A stretch of 64,000 nucleotides of DNA from Thalassotalea sp. ND16A (GTDB taxonomy: Bacteria; Pseudomonadota; Gammaproteobacteria; Enterobacterales; Alteromonadaceae). Position numbers and translations under genes: made by a program. Under the pieces are notes generated by a model. It was not told where the DNA came from. It saw only the letters and a list, made by a program, of their open reading frames with translations, and searched no databases. The stretch spans positions 124,001 to 188,000 of the forward strand of contig NZ_JQDZ01000048.1 of assembly GCF_000764205.1 (NCBI RefSeq), in the 5' to 3' direction. Below, piece by piece: positions 26,079 to 35,445 of this stretch; positions within the stretch are counted from its first letter, which is position 1, and every line of letters starts with the position of its first letter.

Positions 26079-27335
26079 CTAATTAATCATGATTTGTTGA
26101 TGTTCTTGCCAGCTTGAGGTGTCTGAAATAATAATTTCATCACCAGCAGTTAACCCTGACAGAATTTGGATTTTACTCACTGAACTTTGACCAAGATTTA
26201 CCGATTGCTTGCTGGCAAACTGTTGATCGACGCTGAGTTTATACAGCCCAATGGCACTATGCCTTGGCGCAAATACCGGACGTTTAACAAATAAGGCATT
26301 ATCGATATTGCTGATCTCAATTAGGCTATCAACGGTGAGTTCCGGGCGTGCTTCATTCGGCAATTGGCTGGTTAATTTCACATCGATTAATACCATGCCG
26401 GCATTTACCGCCGGGTCAATACGCGTAACGATACCGGCAATTTCACTGGTGCGGGTATCCACGGTCACTATTTGGCCTAAAGCGATGTCTCTCGCTCTCA
26501 CTTCCTGCACTTGTAATTCTGCAAATAAGGTTTTTTGATCAGCCACTAACGCGACGCTATCCCCCACTTGCGCCCGTTCTCCTAGAATCAACGACACTTG
26601 TTGCACCACACCATGAGTAGATGCTCGCACTTGCAAAGCGTCAACTTGCTCTTGCACTCGTTGATAATTATTTTCCACTAAACCAATACGTGCTTGTTGC
26701 GCCGTTTTTGTTGCCGCCAAATTTTCTTGCATCTTTTTGGTTTTTTGTTGTTGCGCTTGCCAGTATTGCATTTGCTGTTTTACCGCTAACTGGCTTTTTT
26801 GATAATCCAGCGCTGACACCGTAGCATTGCCTTGCTCCATCAACAGAGTTTCTGCATCGAGCTTTAATTTTGCTGACTGATAGTTAAATCCGGCAGATAC
26901 GACCGAGTTCTGCAAATCAACCATTTGCGACTCGAGCGCGACAAAGGCGGCATGGCTTTCGGCTTTATTGGCTTCAAGTTCCCAGCGGGCTGTTTCCAAT
27001 TCGCGATGCAGTTCAGGGTTTGACAGCTGAACTAACACATCGCCTTCACTGACTTCGGCCCCGGCTTTGACAAAAACTTGCTCAACACGCCCTGATACTT
27101 GCGCCGACACCCAACGAATATTCAGTGGTTTTAACACCCCGGTGGCACGCACATTGACGCGAAAATTGCCCTGTTCAACGGTGGCAATGACTACCGCATT
27201 CTTTTCCACAATATAGGAAGCATCCCCTAAGATATTTCTTAGAAAATAAGTCGCAATGAGCAGTATAATAATCGGCATCACATACCAATATTTACGCCAT
27301 AGTGGTGGTTGGGTGATTTGTCGTTGTGTATCCAT
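26079..27335 (-). CDS. HlyD/MacA-like periplasmic adaptor of the ABC exporter
   Basis: A 418-residue membrane-fusion protein. One N-terminal helix (~15-32, YVMPIIILLIATYFLRNIL) anchors it; the first biotinyl-lipoyl half follows (SAQVSGRVEQVFVKAGAEV), then a long helical hairpin of ~130 residues rich in Gln/Lys/Ala (about 105-235), the second lipoyl half (ASTHGVVQQVSLILGE) and beta-barrel and membrane-proximal domains. Such adaptors link an inner-membrane ABC pump to an outer-membrane TolC channel. No tolC gene is in the window. It is the first gene of the operon and is preceded at ~40 bases by a strong sigma-54 promoter match. The Shine-Dalgarno is weak (GATGG). Confidence 0.92.
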   Translation of the reverse strand: MDTQRQITQPPLWRKYWYVMPIIILLIATYFLRNILGDASYIVEKNAVVIATVEQGNFRVNVRATGVLKPLNIRWVSAQVSGRVEQVFVKAGAEVSEGDVLVQLSNPELHRELETARWELEANKAESHAAFVALESQMVDLQNSVVSAGFNYQSAKLKLDAETLLMEQGNATVSALDYQKSQLAVKQQMQYWQAQQQKTKKMQENLAATKTAQQARIGLVENNYQRVQEQVDALQVRASTHGVVQQVSLILGERAQVGDSVALVADQKTLFAELQVQEVRARDIALGQIVTVDTRTSEIAGIVTRIDPAVNAGMVLIDVKLTSQLPNEARPELTVDSLIEISNIDNALFVKRPVFAPRHSAIGLYKLSVDQQFASKQSVNLGQSSVSKIQILSGLTAGDEIIISDTSSWQEHQQIMIN

Positions 27336-27373
27336 AAGCCATCTACATTTTTACATTACTGATAGCTTTATGT

Positions 27374-27390
27374 TACAAGTGTCGTGCCAA
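27374..27390 (-). promoter_or_regulatory. Sigma-54 (-24/-12) promoter of the ABC export operon
   Basis: Minus-strand TTGGCACGACACTTGTA matches the consensus TTGGCACG-N4-TTGCW, with only one clear deviation (T for C in the -12 box) and exact spacing. It lies about 40 bases before the adaptor start. The operon itself encodes the sigma-54 activator, which makes chance resemblance unlikely. Confidence 0.8.
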
Positions 27391-27462
27391 CTTAGTAAAA
27401 ACGACTAATCATTTGATATTGTTCATATTTTAATTGCACGTCGATTTATTGAAATAACTATA

Positions 27463-27480
27463 TGTGTCGATACCGACACA
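27463..27480. promoter_or_regulatory. Palindromic enhancer-like site for the NtrC-type regulator
   Basis: TGTGTCGATACCGACACA has perfect 7-bp arms around ATAC. It sits about 80 bp upstream of the sigma-54 promoter, the usual distance for an enhancer. It is the only strong palindrome of this size in the 354-base spacer, which otherwise holds the promoter region of the plus-strand gene at 27690 (an extended -10 TGATATAGT at 27623-27631 is possible) and no gene. Confidence 0.6.
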
Positions 27481-27689
27481 AAAAAAATGTGCTGGTGTTG
27501 CAGTTCTGATACAACAAGAAAAAGCAAAGAAATCTACCAAGAGCAGTTTACGGAGAGAATTTTCCGCCATACAAATTTTAAATAAATTGTCAATTGATTA
27601 TTAATCAGTTGGTTGACCACCATGATATAGTGGCAAATTACCAATGTCGGTAAGCCCTAGCCAAACATCAACAGGAAAGATAAAAATAC

Positions 27690-28349
27690 ATGTTCAAGAC
27701 CCTAGCCGCCGCAATAATCAGCCTCATCTGTGTCTTCATCGCGCAAGCCGGAGAAGTATATGAAGACTTTCCAAATGAAATAAAAGCCAGTGAAAAATAT
27801 GTGTTTTACTCGCACGGGTTTATTGTTGAAGGGGATAATCCTACCCCGGTCAGCGCGCGTTGGGGAACTTACCAATTCCCACAAATAAAAACTGCGCTTA
27901 GCGACGAAGGCTACAATCTGATTGCCTATCATCGGGCAAAAGGGACAGATCCCTATCAGTTTGCCAAAAAACTTGTTGATGATTTCAATGCCCTGGTAAG
28001 CCATGGCGTGTTAGCTGAAAATATTTATCTGATCGGTTTTTCACGAGGCGGGGCGATCACCGGCTTAGTGTCACATTATGCAAAATCGAGCAAACTCAAT
28101 ATGATAATTCTTGCCGGCTGTGGCACCTTATTGCGTAACAATCCGCAAGTGGACTTGTATGGCCAGATCTACTCCATTTATGAAACCTCTGATGGTGTCG
28201 GCTCTTGCCAGTATGTGATTGACCGCAGCAAGCAGGTAACATCGTTTACCGAGATTGCCATCAGTACCGGCAAAGAACACGGTGCGTTTTACACACCGAT
28301 TGAAGAATGGCTGAGCCCGGTGAAAAACTGGATCAAATCACCTAAATAG
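27690..28349 (+). CDS. Exported alpha/beta hydrolase
   Basis: A 219-residue protein with a signal peptide (MFKTLAAAIISLICVFIAQA). The mature part has an alpha/beta-hydrolase layout: YVFYSHGFIVEG forms the oxyanion-hole strand region, IYLIGFSRGGAI carries the nucleophile Ser in GFSRGG, and GKEHGAFY near the C-terminus could supply the catalytic His. The substrate is unknown; a periplasmic esterase or lipase-like enzyme is plausible. AGGAAAG lies about 11 bases upstream. It starts away from the exporter operon and is followed by a second alpha/beta hydrolase on the same strand after 96 bases. Confidence 0.75.
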   Translation: MFKTLAAAIISLICVFIAQAGEVYEDFPNEIKASEKYVFYSHGFIVEGDNPTPVSARWGTYQFPQIKTALSDEGYNLIAYHRAKGTDPYQFAKKLVDDFNALVSHGVLAENIYLIGFSRGGAITGLVSHYAKSSKLNMIILAGCGTLLRNNPQVDLYGQIYSIYETSDGVGSCQYVIDRSKQVTSFTEIAISTGKEHGAFYTPIEEWLSPVKNWIKSPK

Positions 28350-28445
28350 TTTTAGGCTGAAGTTAAACGCAATTGTTAAAGCATAACAAGTTAAGCGGCT
28401 CAGGTTAAACCACCTGAGCTATTAGCCATTAATCAACATATAACG

Positions 28446-29336
28446 ATGCAATGGCAGCGACTATCATTTTCCCAGGAGTATTCATTGCAGCATTTTATCT
28501 ATCTTGTTTTCTTGTTCATTAGCTTGTTACCACTTTCACTGTTGGCCAAAGACAACACCGCATTTGCAATACCACGAAGTTCGGTGGTTGAAATAACCGA
28601 CAGCAATACCAATCGGGTTTACCCGCTGTTTATTAAGCTGCCGAAATCGTATCAAAAAAAACCGGACAAACACTACCCGGTGATTTATCTCAGCGATGCC
28701 TGGTATGCGTTTCAAATTGTCTCTGGCGCCACCCGCTACCCGATGAATGTTGGTAAAATGGAAGAAGCGATCATCGTCGGTATTTCTTACTCAAAAGAAG
28801 CCAAGCGGGACAACAGTCGGGTGCGCGACTATACGCCAACAACCAACAAAAACTGGCGACAACAAACCGGGCAGGCCGAGCAACACATGGCGTTTATGGT
28901 TGATGATCTGTTTCCCTATATTGAACAACACTACCGCACCGACCCGAACAATCGAACCTTTATTGGTAATTCATTAGGCGGCTTATTTGCCAGTTATGTG
29001 TTACTGAACAAGCCGGAAATGTTTAAAAATTACATCATTGGCAGTCCTTCTTATTGGTATGACAACAAAGTGATCTTTGATTTAGAAACAAAGCGGGCAA
29101 AACCAACAAAAGCCATTCATGCCAATGTATTTATTGCCATAGGTGAGCGCGAAACCAAGGCCTTGGAAAGCAGTTATGACATGGTAAATGATGCCAGACT
29201 ATTTTATCAGAAACTTTTGGCCTGGCAGCAACCTCAGCTGAAAGTAAAGATGATGGTGATTCCGGAAGCTAACCACCAAACCGCATTTCCTACTACCGCC
29301 ATTCAAGGGCTTTACTGGGTTCACCAAACACCCTGA
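28446..29336 (+). CDS. Exported esterase of the enterochelin-esterase-like (esterase D) family
   Basis: A 296-residue alpha/beta hydrolase. An N-terminal extension precedes a signal-type hydrophobic segment (residues ~17-36, FIYLVFLFISLLPLSLLA). The core shows YPVIYLSDAWYAF, the nucleophile motif GNSLGGLFASYVLL, IGSPSYWYDN, and a late ANHQTAFP as probable His site. Members hydrolyse siderophore esters, feruloyl esters or S-formylglutathione; the serine-hydrolase neighbours (27690, 29468) suggest general degradation of exported esters. The start is the only ATG that keeps the signal segment near the N-terminus. A hairpin follows at 29365. Confidence 0.8.
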   Translation: MQWQRLSFSQEYSLQHFIYLVFLFISLLPLSLLAKDNTAFAIPRSSVVEITDSNTNRVYPLFIKLPKSYQKKPDKHYPVIYLSDAWYAFQIVSGATRYPMNVGKMEEAIIVGISYSKEAKRDNSRVRDYTPTTNKNWRQQTGQAEQHMAFMVDDLFPYIEQHYRTDPNNRTFIGNSLGGLFASYVLLNKPEMFKNYIIGSPSYWYDNKVIFDLETKRAKPTKAIHANVFIAIGERETKALESSYDMVNDARLFYQKLLAWQQPQLKVKMMVIPEANHQTAFPTTAIQGLYWVHQTP

Positions 29337-29364
29337 GCACAATTCCTGAGCACCATAAAGTGAA

Positions 29365-29429
29365 TGCGATAGCTAAACTAGCCCTCGATGCCAATCTGCA
29401 TTAGTATCAGGGCTAGTCTAGCTATCGCA
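29365..29429. terminator. Stem-loop between convergent genes
   Basis: Arms GCGATAGCTA-AACTAGCCCT and AGGGCTAG-TCTAGCTATCGC pair over about 20 bp with one small bulge and a 23-base loop. It sits between the esterase gene (plus) and the serine hydrolase gene (minus). There is no strong T-run, so it may be a bidirectional terminator or an mRNA 3' stabiliser. Confidence 0.6.
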
Positions 29430-29467
29430 GTTAACTAGTTACTTTAGGTATTAAGTTACTTTAGCCA

Positions 29468-31327
29468 TTATGCCCAAATTTGCAGTCCAATCACGCCAAA
29501 CACCAGCAAGTAAACCGTAACCAGGGCATGCACTAAGCTACAAGTGGCAAAGTATCCGTAACTAAACTTACCGACAACCTTACGATTCAATTTAATGATC
29601 TTAAAGCCGGCAATCACTGAACATAGCGCAAAGGCAATGGAGGACAGCATCAAGGCCAACGAGAATGGCGTAATATTGCCCATGTTGGCGTAAGGATTTT
29701 GCATGCCGAGCACCAGAGAAAGCAACAAAATCAATGCCGATAGCGATGCCAGGCATGGCCAAAGCACCATAGATTTACTCTCTTTGGGGAATTTCTTGCC
29801 AAACAATCTGCGAATATTCCATATCAGCAATACCAGCACAGACGTGAAGATCACCACTACCCACAAGATAGCAACGCTGAGCTGACCAAACACGGCAAAA
29901 GCACTGGTAGGCTTCAACACTTTGTTGCCGTAGTGAAGCACTTGCCCTGCCAATGGGTCGGTGGCTAGGGTTAACTCAACCAAACCGTGTTCTGACGATT
30001 TAAAACGGCCTTCAGTCACAGGTAAGAAATACTGTGGCAGGGTTTGGAATAATAACCCCCTAACCGTCAGCTTATCGGCTGGCGCATCAACTTTATACAC
30101 CGCAATTAACCGGTTGAGAAAATGGGCCACTTCAAAACCAGGATTGATGGTGTAGTAATACCCGCTAAGCTCAGCTAAGGCTTGGCTAGACTGAATTTCA
30201 GCCTCAATTTTTGCTACCGATAATTGTTGAGTTTGGTAGGTTACAATTTGCTCGCGTATTTTCTTCATCGCCTGCTGGTTGTCGCTGTTCATTAAAATCA
30301 CGAAACCGACACCCGCTTGCGGTAAATAACGAAGTTCGGCTAACGCCCCATTGACCGAACCATCATGGCCGTAGTATAGCCATGGTCCGTATTTAACCGG
30401 ATCGTTGTTTAACCCATAGGCGGCTTGCACGCTGCCCGCATTGGTTGATTCACTACGTTCCATACGAGCAATTGACTCATTCGCCAGAATGGGAGCGCCC
30501 CGTTGCAGGAACATTTGGGTCAGTTTTGCCATGTCGGAGATTGATGCATTCACCGCGCCAGCGGGGCGGTAGATAAGATGTTTATAGGCTTGTGCCCTAT
30601 TGCCTTTATATGAGGTTGCGCCATTACTTTTCACTTGTTCAGTGTGTTGATAAGTTGCATCAATCATATTCAACTCAGTGAAGATAGCCTCATCGACAAA
30701 GTCTTCAAACGTCTTGCCGGTGATTTTTTCAACAATGCTCGCCGCAACTGCCGCACCTGAGTTTGAGTAAGCCGAACGGGTACCGGCAGGCCAGCGAGAG
30801 GTTCGCGATTGCGGATAAAATGACAAACTGTCATGCAGACTTTCATTGGGATTGTTTTTTCGAGCGAATTCCTTTAACGCCAAATCGTCCCAACCGGTGG
30901 TATGCTCAAGTAAATGCACGACGCGAACAGGATGAGTTTCTTGCCAGCGATTATAAAACTTAACATTTGGCACCAGGCTGGCAACTTCATCATCCAAATG
31001 CAAACGCCCTTGTTCGACCAATTTCATGATTGCGATTGAGGTCAGCATTTTTGACACCGAGCCAATGCGGTACAAAGTTTGGGGACTCGCTTTACCTTGT
31101 GTTTCGATGTTTGCCAGGCCATTTACCTGCAGCCATTCAATACCCGTTTTATCCAGCAAAGCATAGGCAACCGAGGGAATATTGGCTTGTTCTGTAATGG
31201 TAGATATTTGTGCGTCCAGTTCTTCTAGGGTTGTTGGTTTTGCTGACGCTGCGTTAGCTTTTGTTATCGGTAAACACAGCAATTGAACAATCAAGCTCAA
31301 AATAATCGCCGTTCGTAAATAGGTCAT
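29468..31327 (-). CDS. Serine hydrolase of the class C beta-lactamase/DD-peptidase fold with C-terminal membrane helices
   Basis: A 619-residue protein. Signal peptide 1-26 (ending ITKANA); catalytic domain ~35-370 with Ser90-x-x-Lys93 (GSVSKML), Tyr187-Ser-Asn189 (AYSNSGA) and a HDGSVNG third motif. A beta-rich region follows (~380-470), then about four membrane helices to the end. Such hybrid proteins belong to the PBP4*/EstB-like group: peptidoglycan-related peptidases, esterases or peptide cyclases. The C-terminal membrane part is unusual for a secreted hydrolase and suggests it is anchored facing the periplasm. It is divergent from a ToxR-like regulator gene (238-base spacer), which could control it. 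Confidence 0.85.
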   Translation of the reverse strand: MTYLRTAIILSLIVQLLCLPITKANAASAKPTTLEELDAQISTITEQANIPSVAYALLDKTGIEWLQVNGLANIETQGKASPQTLYRIGSVSKMLTSIAIMKLVEQGRLHLDDEVASLVPNVKFYNRWQETHPVRVVHLLEHTTGWDDLALKEFARKNNPNESLHDSLSFYPQSRTSRWPAGTRSAYSNSGAAVAASIVEKITGKTFEDFVDEAIFTELNMIDATYQHTEQVKSNGATSYKGNRAQAYKHLIYRPAGAVNASISDMAKLTQMFLQRGAPILANESIARMERSESTNAGSVQAAYGLNNDPVKYGPWLYYGHDGSVNGALAELRYLPQAGVGFVILMNSDNQQAMKKIREQIVTYQTQQLSVAKIEAEIQSSQALAELSGYYYTINPGFEVAHFLNRLIAVYKVDAPADKLTVRGLLFQTLPQYFLPVTEGRFKSSEHGLVELTLATDPLAGQVLHYGNKVLKPTSAFAVFGQLSVAILWVVVIFTSVLVLLIWNIRRLFGKKFPKESKSMVLWPCLASLSALILLLSLVLGMQNPYANMGNITPFSLALMLSSIAFALCSVIAGFKIIKLNRKVVGKFSYGYFATCSLVHALVTVYLLVFGVIGLQIWA

Positions 31328-31565
31328 AGGCTTCTCTTATTTCTCCAGTTATTTTAATAACGATAGTTCGAGTCCTAACCATTTGATTACACTTGAGTGA
31401 ATGTTGTAGTTGTTCAAGACTCGGCCTAACACTTGCCTATTAGAATTAATCAACGACACTAATAATCACAAACAACCTTTTGTTATCTATTGTGAAATCG
31501 TGTAATAATTGAGTGTTCACAAAAAGTCACAGTAGTGTTTTGGCTAATTTTTATGGGAATAGTTT

Positions 31566-33836
31566 ATGGGTAACAGCGGACAATTAAACATGGCTAATTG
31601 CATTGTCTTGGGTGAGTTTAAGATTCACCTGGCCAGTGAACGCGTGTTTAAAGATGGGGCAGAGATCAAACTGGAACCGCAGATTTTTGCGTGCCTGGCA
31701 TTATTGATCGCACAATCCCCTAACGTTATTTCCCGGGAACAAATACAAAGGCAAGTATGGGCTGGCCGACATGTGAGTGACGAAGCCATTAGAGCGGCGT
31801 TTAAAAAACTGAGGAACGTGCTCGGCGATGATGCCCGCGCGCCCAGGTACATTAAAACGGTACCCAGACAAGGATACAAATTAGTCGCAGAAATAGCGGT
31901 AACAGAAGAAACTGAGACTCATGAGGTAGCCGAAAAAAAAGATAATAAAAAAATTAGGATAGTAAATTATTCCTCGGCGCTACTGGTAGCCGCGATTATT
32001 ATCCTACTGTTGATATTGTCTAAATGGTGGCAACAGGAACAATCAAACAACAGCGCTAATAGCACCCCCGCTGATTTTCAAATCAGTAAGCTCACCCAAC
32101 TTGCCGGCTCGGAAATTTACGGCAGTTATCAGCCGAATAACCAAAAAATTGCGTTTTTACATCGTAAAAACAGTAATGCACCACAACAAATATTTATCAA
32201 GGATATGGTAAATAATCGACTGCAACAGCTCACTTGGGACATGGCCCATTACACCGACGTTCATTGGTCACAAGATGGCCGCCGTTTGGCCTCCACCCGT
32301 ACCACCAAAGGAAAAGCCGTTAATATTGTGATTGATTTTGCCGATGATGGCAGTGTGCTGCAACTTAGCGAACTCGTTGACAGCACGTTAACAGATACTT
32401 ATGTACTTGGTTGGGCGGGCAATAATGGTCTGTATCTGGCGCAAGAAAAATATGCCGCCAGCAATCGCAGTATTTATCGAATGGACTTACCGAGCCAGCA
32501 ATTGCATAAAGTCACCTCACCGAATGTCGGCGGTTCTGGCGATTATTTGGCGGCCGAATCCTTAGATGGTAAAAAGCTGGCGATAGTGCGGGAGGTGGCC
32601 GATGGTGAGTTTGCGTTGTTAATCATCGAGCTTGGCTCAGGGGCTTTACTGGCAAACAGGGTGCTACCTATGTTTGCCAGTCGCATTATTTGGCATGGCG
32701 ATCATAATACCCTCACGGTAAGTGCATTCAATGGCTTAGCGGTAACCTTTAATATTGAAAAAAACAGCCTGGAAAGCTTGCCCCCATTGCCCGCCTATAG
32801 CAATGATATCTTCGCCGAGTGTGGCGAACGGTGTTACTTTATGCGCCAACACAATGGTAATTATTTTGATATTCAGGAACAACCCAACCCTTTAGCAGAA
32901 CCGGTAGCCGAGCGGCAAGGCGATGAAAATATAGGGGAAAGTGTCGGTAAAAATAGTGCTAAGCAAAGCTCGAACAGCATAGTGGCCAGTGATATTTTAG
33001 CGCTACCGGGCGCACAAGACTTGCCGACTTACTCGCAAGATGCTAATTCCATTTACTTTGCCACTCTGACCAGCCAGGCATTGATGATACACAGAAAAAT
33101 ATTAGACGATAAATTGCAAGTGATTGCCTGCTGGCCGAGTGATAGCAAGTTGGCATCTCTTCGAATTAATGACGATGAAACTTACCTGGCTGCAATCGTC
33201 AACCACAGGTTGGTGATTGAGTCGATTAACAGTGAAGTCGATTGCCAACAGCCCCCATTTTCAGCCGACACTAGCGACAATATGGTAAGTGAGCCTAATT
33301 ACATCACTCACGCTTTAGAGAAAGTCGCAAATCCTCATTGGCACCCGGATAACCAATCGCTTTTTTTAACCGTCTATGAAAATGGTGTGCCAAATATTGT
33401 CAGCTTGAATATCAACTCAAATAAACAAACCAAGGTGGTGAGTAACTATGTGTCATATCAACCGGTAAGTGGCGTGCAAGGTTATCATGGCGTTGCTGTG
33501 GATGAGCAACTAATCGCCTGGTTGCTCAGTGAAGATGGCACTGATACACCAGTCAAAATCAGGTTGGCGAAACTGGGGGCAGCAAATTCTCATCGTTGGG
33601 CAGTGACCGACAAAGGGCTATATTTCAGCACCCGAGAAGGACGAGAGGCTTTTTTGCATGCGCGCTATTTTGCTGAATTATCGCAACATAACAGGCAAGG
33701 GTCGGTAGCAAGCAAACGCGCTTCTATTGGCACCAACTCCTTCAGACTCGGTTTCGATTTACATCCGAATGAAAGTAAGGTTTTATTGGTGGAGTCGTTG
33801 AGTGCAGAAAGTGATTTAGTAAAAATCCGCTGGTGA
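31566..33836 (+). CDS. ToxR/CadC-like membrane regulator with TolB-type propeller sensor
   Basis: A 756-residue single-span transcription factor. A winged-helix OmpR/PhoB-type DNA-binding domain occupies residues ~10-110 (EPQIFACLALLIAQSPNVIS, KTVPRQGYKL), followed by a charged linker, one membrane helix (~137-155, SALLVAAIIILLLIL), and a long extracytoplasmic part with repeated WD40/TolB-like motifs (PNQQKIAFLH-type, WSQDGRRLAST, HPDNQSLFL). CadC and ToxR families transmit periplasmic signals directly to DNA in this way. Neighbours suggest control of the divergent serine hydrolase. The start could be 31566 or the ATG ten codons on (MANCIVLGEF); the upstream ATG is kept provisionally. Confidence 0.85.
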   Translation: MGNSGQLNMANCIVLGEFKIHLASERVFKDGAEIKLEPQIFACLALLIAQSPNVISREQIQRQVWAGRHVSDEAIRAAFKKLRNVLGDDARAPRYIKTVPRQGYKLVAEIAVTEETETHEVAEKKDNKKIRIVNYSSALLVAAIIILLLILSKWWQQEQSNNSANSTPADFQISKLTQLAGSEIYGSYQPNNQKIAFLHRKNSNAPQQIFIKDMVNNRLQQLTWDMAHYTDVHWSQDGRRLASTRTTKGKAVNIVIDFADDGSVLQLSELVDSTLTDTYVLGWAGNNGLYLAQEKYAASNRSIYRMDLPSQQLHKVTSPNVGGSGDYLAAESLDGKKLAIVREVADGEFALLIIELGSGALLANRVLPMFASRIIWHGDHNTLTVSAFNGLAVTFNIEKNSLESLPPLPAYSNDIFAECGERCYFMRQHNGNYFDIQEQPNPLAEPVAERQGDENIGESVGKNSAKQSSNSIVASDILALPGAQDLPTYSQDANSIYFATLTSQALMIHRKILDDKLQVIACWPSDSKLASLRINDDETYLAAIVNHRLVIESINSEVDCQQPPFSADTSDNMVSEPNYITHALEKVANPHWHPDNQSLFLTVYENGVPNIVSLNINSNKQTKVVSNYVSYQPVSGVQGYHGVAVDEQLIAWLLSEDGTDTPVKIRLAKLGAANSHRWAVTDKGLYFSTREGREAFLHARYFAELSQHNRQGSVASKRASIGTNSFRLGFDLHPNESKVLLVESLSAESDLVKIRW

Positions 33837-33885
33837 TCAGCCACAAAATTCAGTTTATCATTTAGGAGCATGGCCTTAGGGTCAT

Positions 33886-35388
33886 CTAACCGGCAGCACC
33901 AACGTGGTAGTTTGCAAACTTTTTTTCGTATTCTGCCAACATTGAATAAAGGAAATCAAGCTTAATGCGCTCAATGTTTTGTTTGGCTTGCAAATAGGTG
34001 TTCATGCCTTGTTCAATGTTTCCTTGCTGGTACAGGACATTGGCCAAATGCAGTAAGGTCGAGTTGATGCCAATTTGGCTCTGCGTAATTTGATAAAAAG
34101 AAAGCGCTAGATTAAATGCCTGAGCCGATTGGCTCAGCAAATTTTGCTCTAGATAAGCCAGGCCTTGCGCTTGTGCGATGCTTGCTTTTAAAAACCAATC
34201 CGATTGTTTTGAGTGGCTTGAGTGTTGTTCAAGTTGCTGCGCTGCTTGCTGATAAAACGGCATTGCTTGTGGCCAGTTTTTTTGGTTAGCAGCGATCCTG
34301 CCTTTGATTAAATCGATATGTGCCGCTTGTTGAAGATCTTCGCCATTGAGCTTAGCCGCTTTTTTAATTAGCTCGCTGGCTTGTTCGGCTCTATCATTCC
34401 ACAAATACAACTTGCTTAAATAAATCAAGGCGATCACTGAATCAGGATTTAATGCCAAATAACTTTCAAAAAAGCTGATCGAGGTTTGCCAGTCTGACTC
34501 ATAACTGATCATAGCTTCGGCAAATAAAGCGTCGCTAAACTCTTTCATCGGCACATTTTCACTGCTTTGCAGCGGATGATTGATAAACGCGGCTACTTTT
34601 TTTGCCAATGAGGCCAGTGCACCATTAATGCTGGTGTCAAGAATAACCCCTTGTTTGATATCGTTCGCGAGATGAAATTTATACACCAGTTTATAGTCAT
34701 AAACGTTGCCGTGAATTTCAGTTTCAACAATTAAAGTAGCGCCGGATACGGTAAATACCTTGTTTACATCTCCAGAGTTAAACTCCCGGTCTAGTCCCGC
34801 AATGTGCATTAAGCGTGGTATATAGGTGCCCTGATAGACAAAAACTGAACTTGGCAAGCCTTGCAATTTAGCGATGAGTTGCTCCATCGCCCCTAAGTAA
34901 ATCCATTCGTTTTGGGCATAGGGAACACGACTTTTCACCGGCAACACCACAATACTTTGCCCATAGTGTACGTCGAGAGTTTCATTACTATCGGGTGGCA
35001 GCAATTGCCACAAAACAAGCAATAGCACAGCGGCCGGTAAAAAATACTTTAATACCGAAAGCATTGCTGCCCGCTGCTTGTTATCTTCGCTAACAGGGCG
35101 GACCTGCGCGGTAAACTCATAGCCCTTACGCGGATGATTTTGCAGGATGTTAGGGTTGGAAAATAATTGTCGAATCTCCCGAACCGACTGAAATACTACG
35201 CCATCGTCCACGTTTACATCATCCCAAACCCGATCCAGCAACTCCTGTTTGCTGATGATCTGTCCGGCTCTATCGATAACATATAACAGCAATGCTAAGG
35301 TTTTCGGCCGAATCTGCTGACAGCTATTTTTATCAGATAGCGTGCGCGCCTGGGTATCAAGAATAAAGGGAGCTATTTGATATTTCAT
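33886..35388 (-). CDS. ToxR/CadC-like membrane regulator with TPR sensor
   Basis: A 500-residue transcription factor with the same plan as its tail-to-tail neighbour but a different sensor. Residues 1-95 form the winged helix (KQELLDRVWDDVNVDDGVVF, NHPRKGYEF), one membrane helix lies at ~108-126 (LKYFLPAAVLLLVLWQLL), and the periplasmic part ends in TPR-like helices from ~280 to 495 (alternating A/L/Y patterns, e.g. SVIALIYLSKLYLWNDRAEQ). TPRs suggest protein-protein sensing. The next minus-strand genes (88-residue protein and amylase) lie upstream of it, so it could be their regulator; this is inference. Confidence 0.85.
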   Translation of the reverse strand: MKYQIAPFILDTQARTLSDKNSCQQIRPKTLALLLYVIDRAGQIISKQELLDRVWDDVNVDDGVVFQSVREIRQLFSNPNILQNHPRKGYEFTAQVRPVSEDNKQRAAMLSVLKYFLPAAVLLLVLWQLLPPDSNETLDVHYGQSIVVLPVKSRVPYAQNEWIYLGAMEQLIAKLQGLPSSVFVYQGTYIPRLMHIAGLDREFNSGDVNKVFTVSGATLIVETEIHGNVYDYKLVYKFHLANDIKQGVILDTSINGALASLAKKVAAFINHPLQSSENVPMKEFSDALFAEAMISYESDWQTSISFFESYLALNPDSVIALIYLSKLYLWNDRAEQASELIKKAAKLNGEDLQQAAHIDLIKGRIAANQKNWPQAMPFYQQAAQQLEQHSSHSKQSDWFLKASIAQAQGLAYLEQNLLSQSAQAFNLALSFYQITQSQIGINSTLLHLANVLYQQGNIEQGMNTYLQAKQNIERIKLDFLYSMLAEYEKKFANYHVGAAG

Positions 35389-35445
35389 TAAAATCGCAGA
35401 TGTACTAGTTAGTGACGCTATATTAACAAATATTATCGGTAAAAC

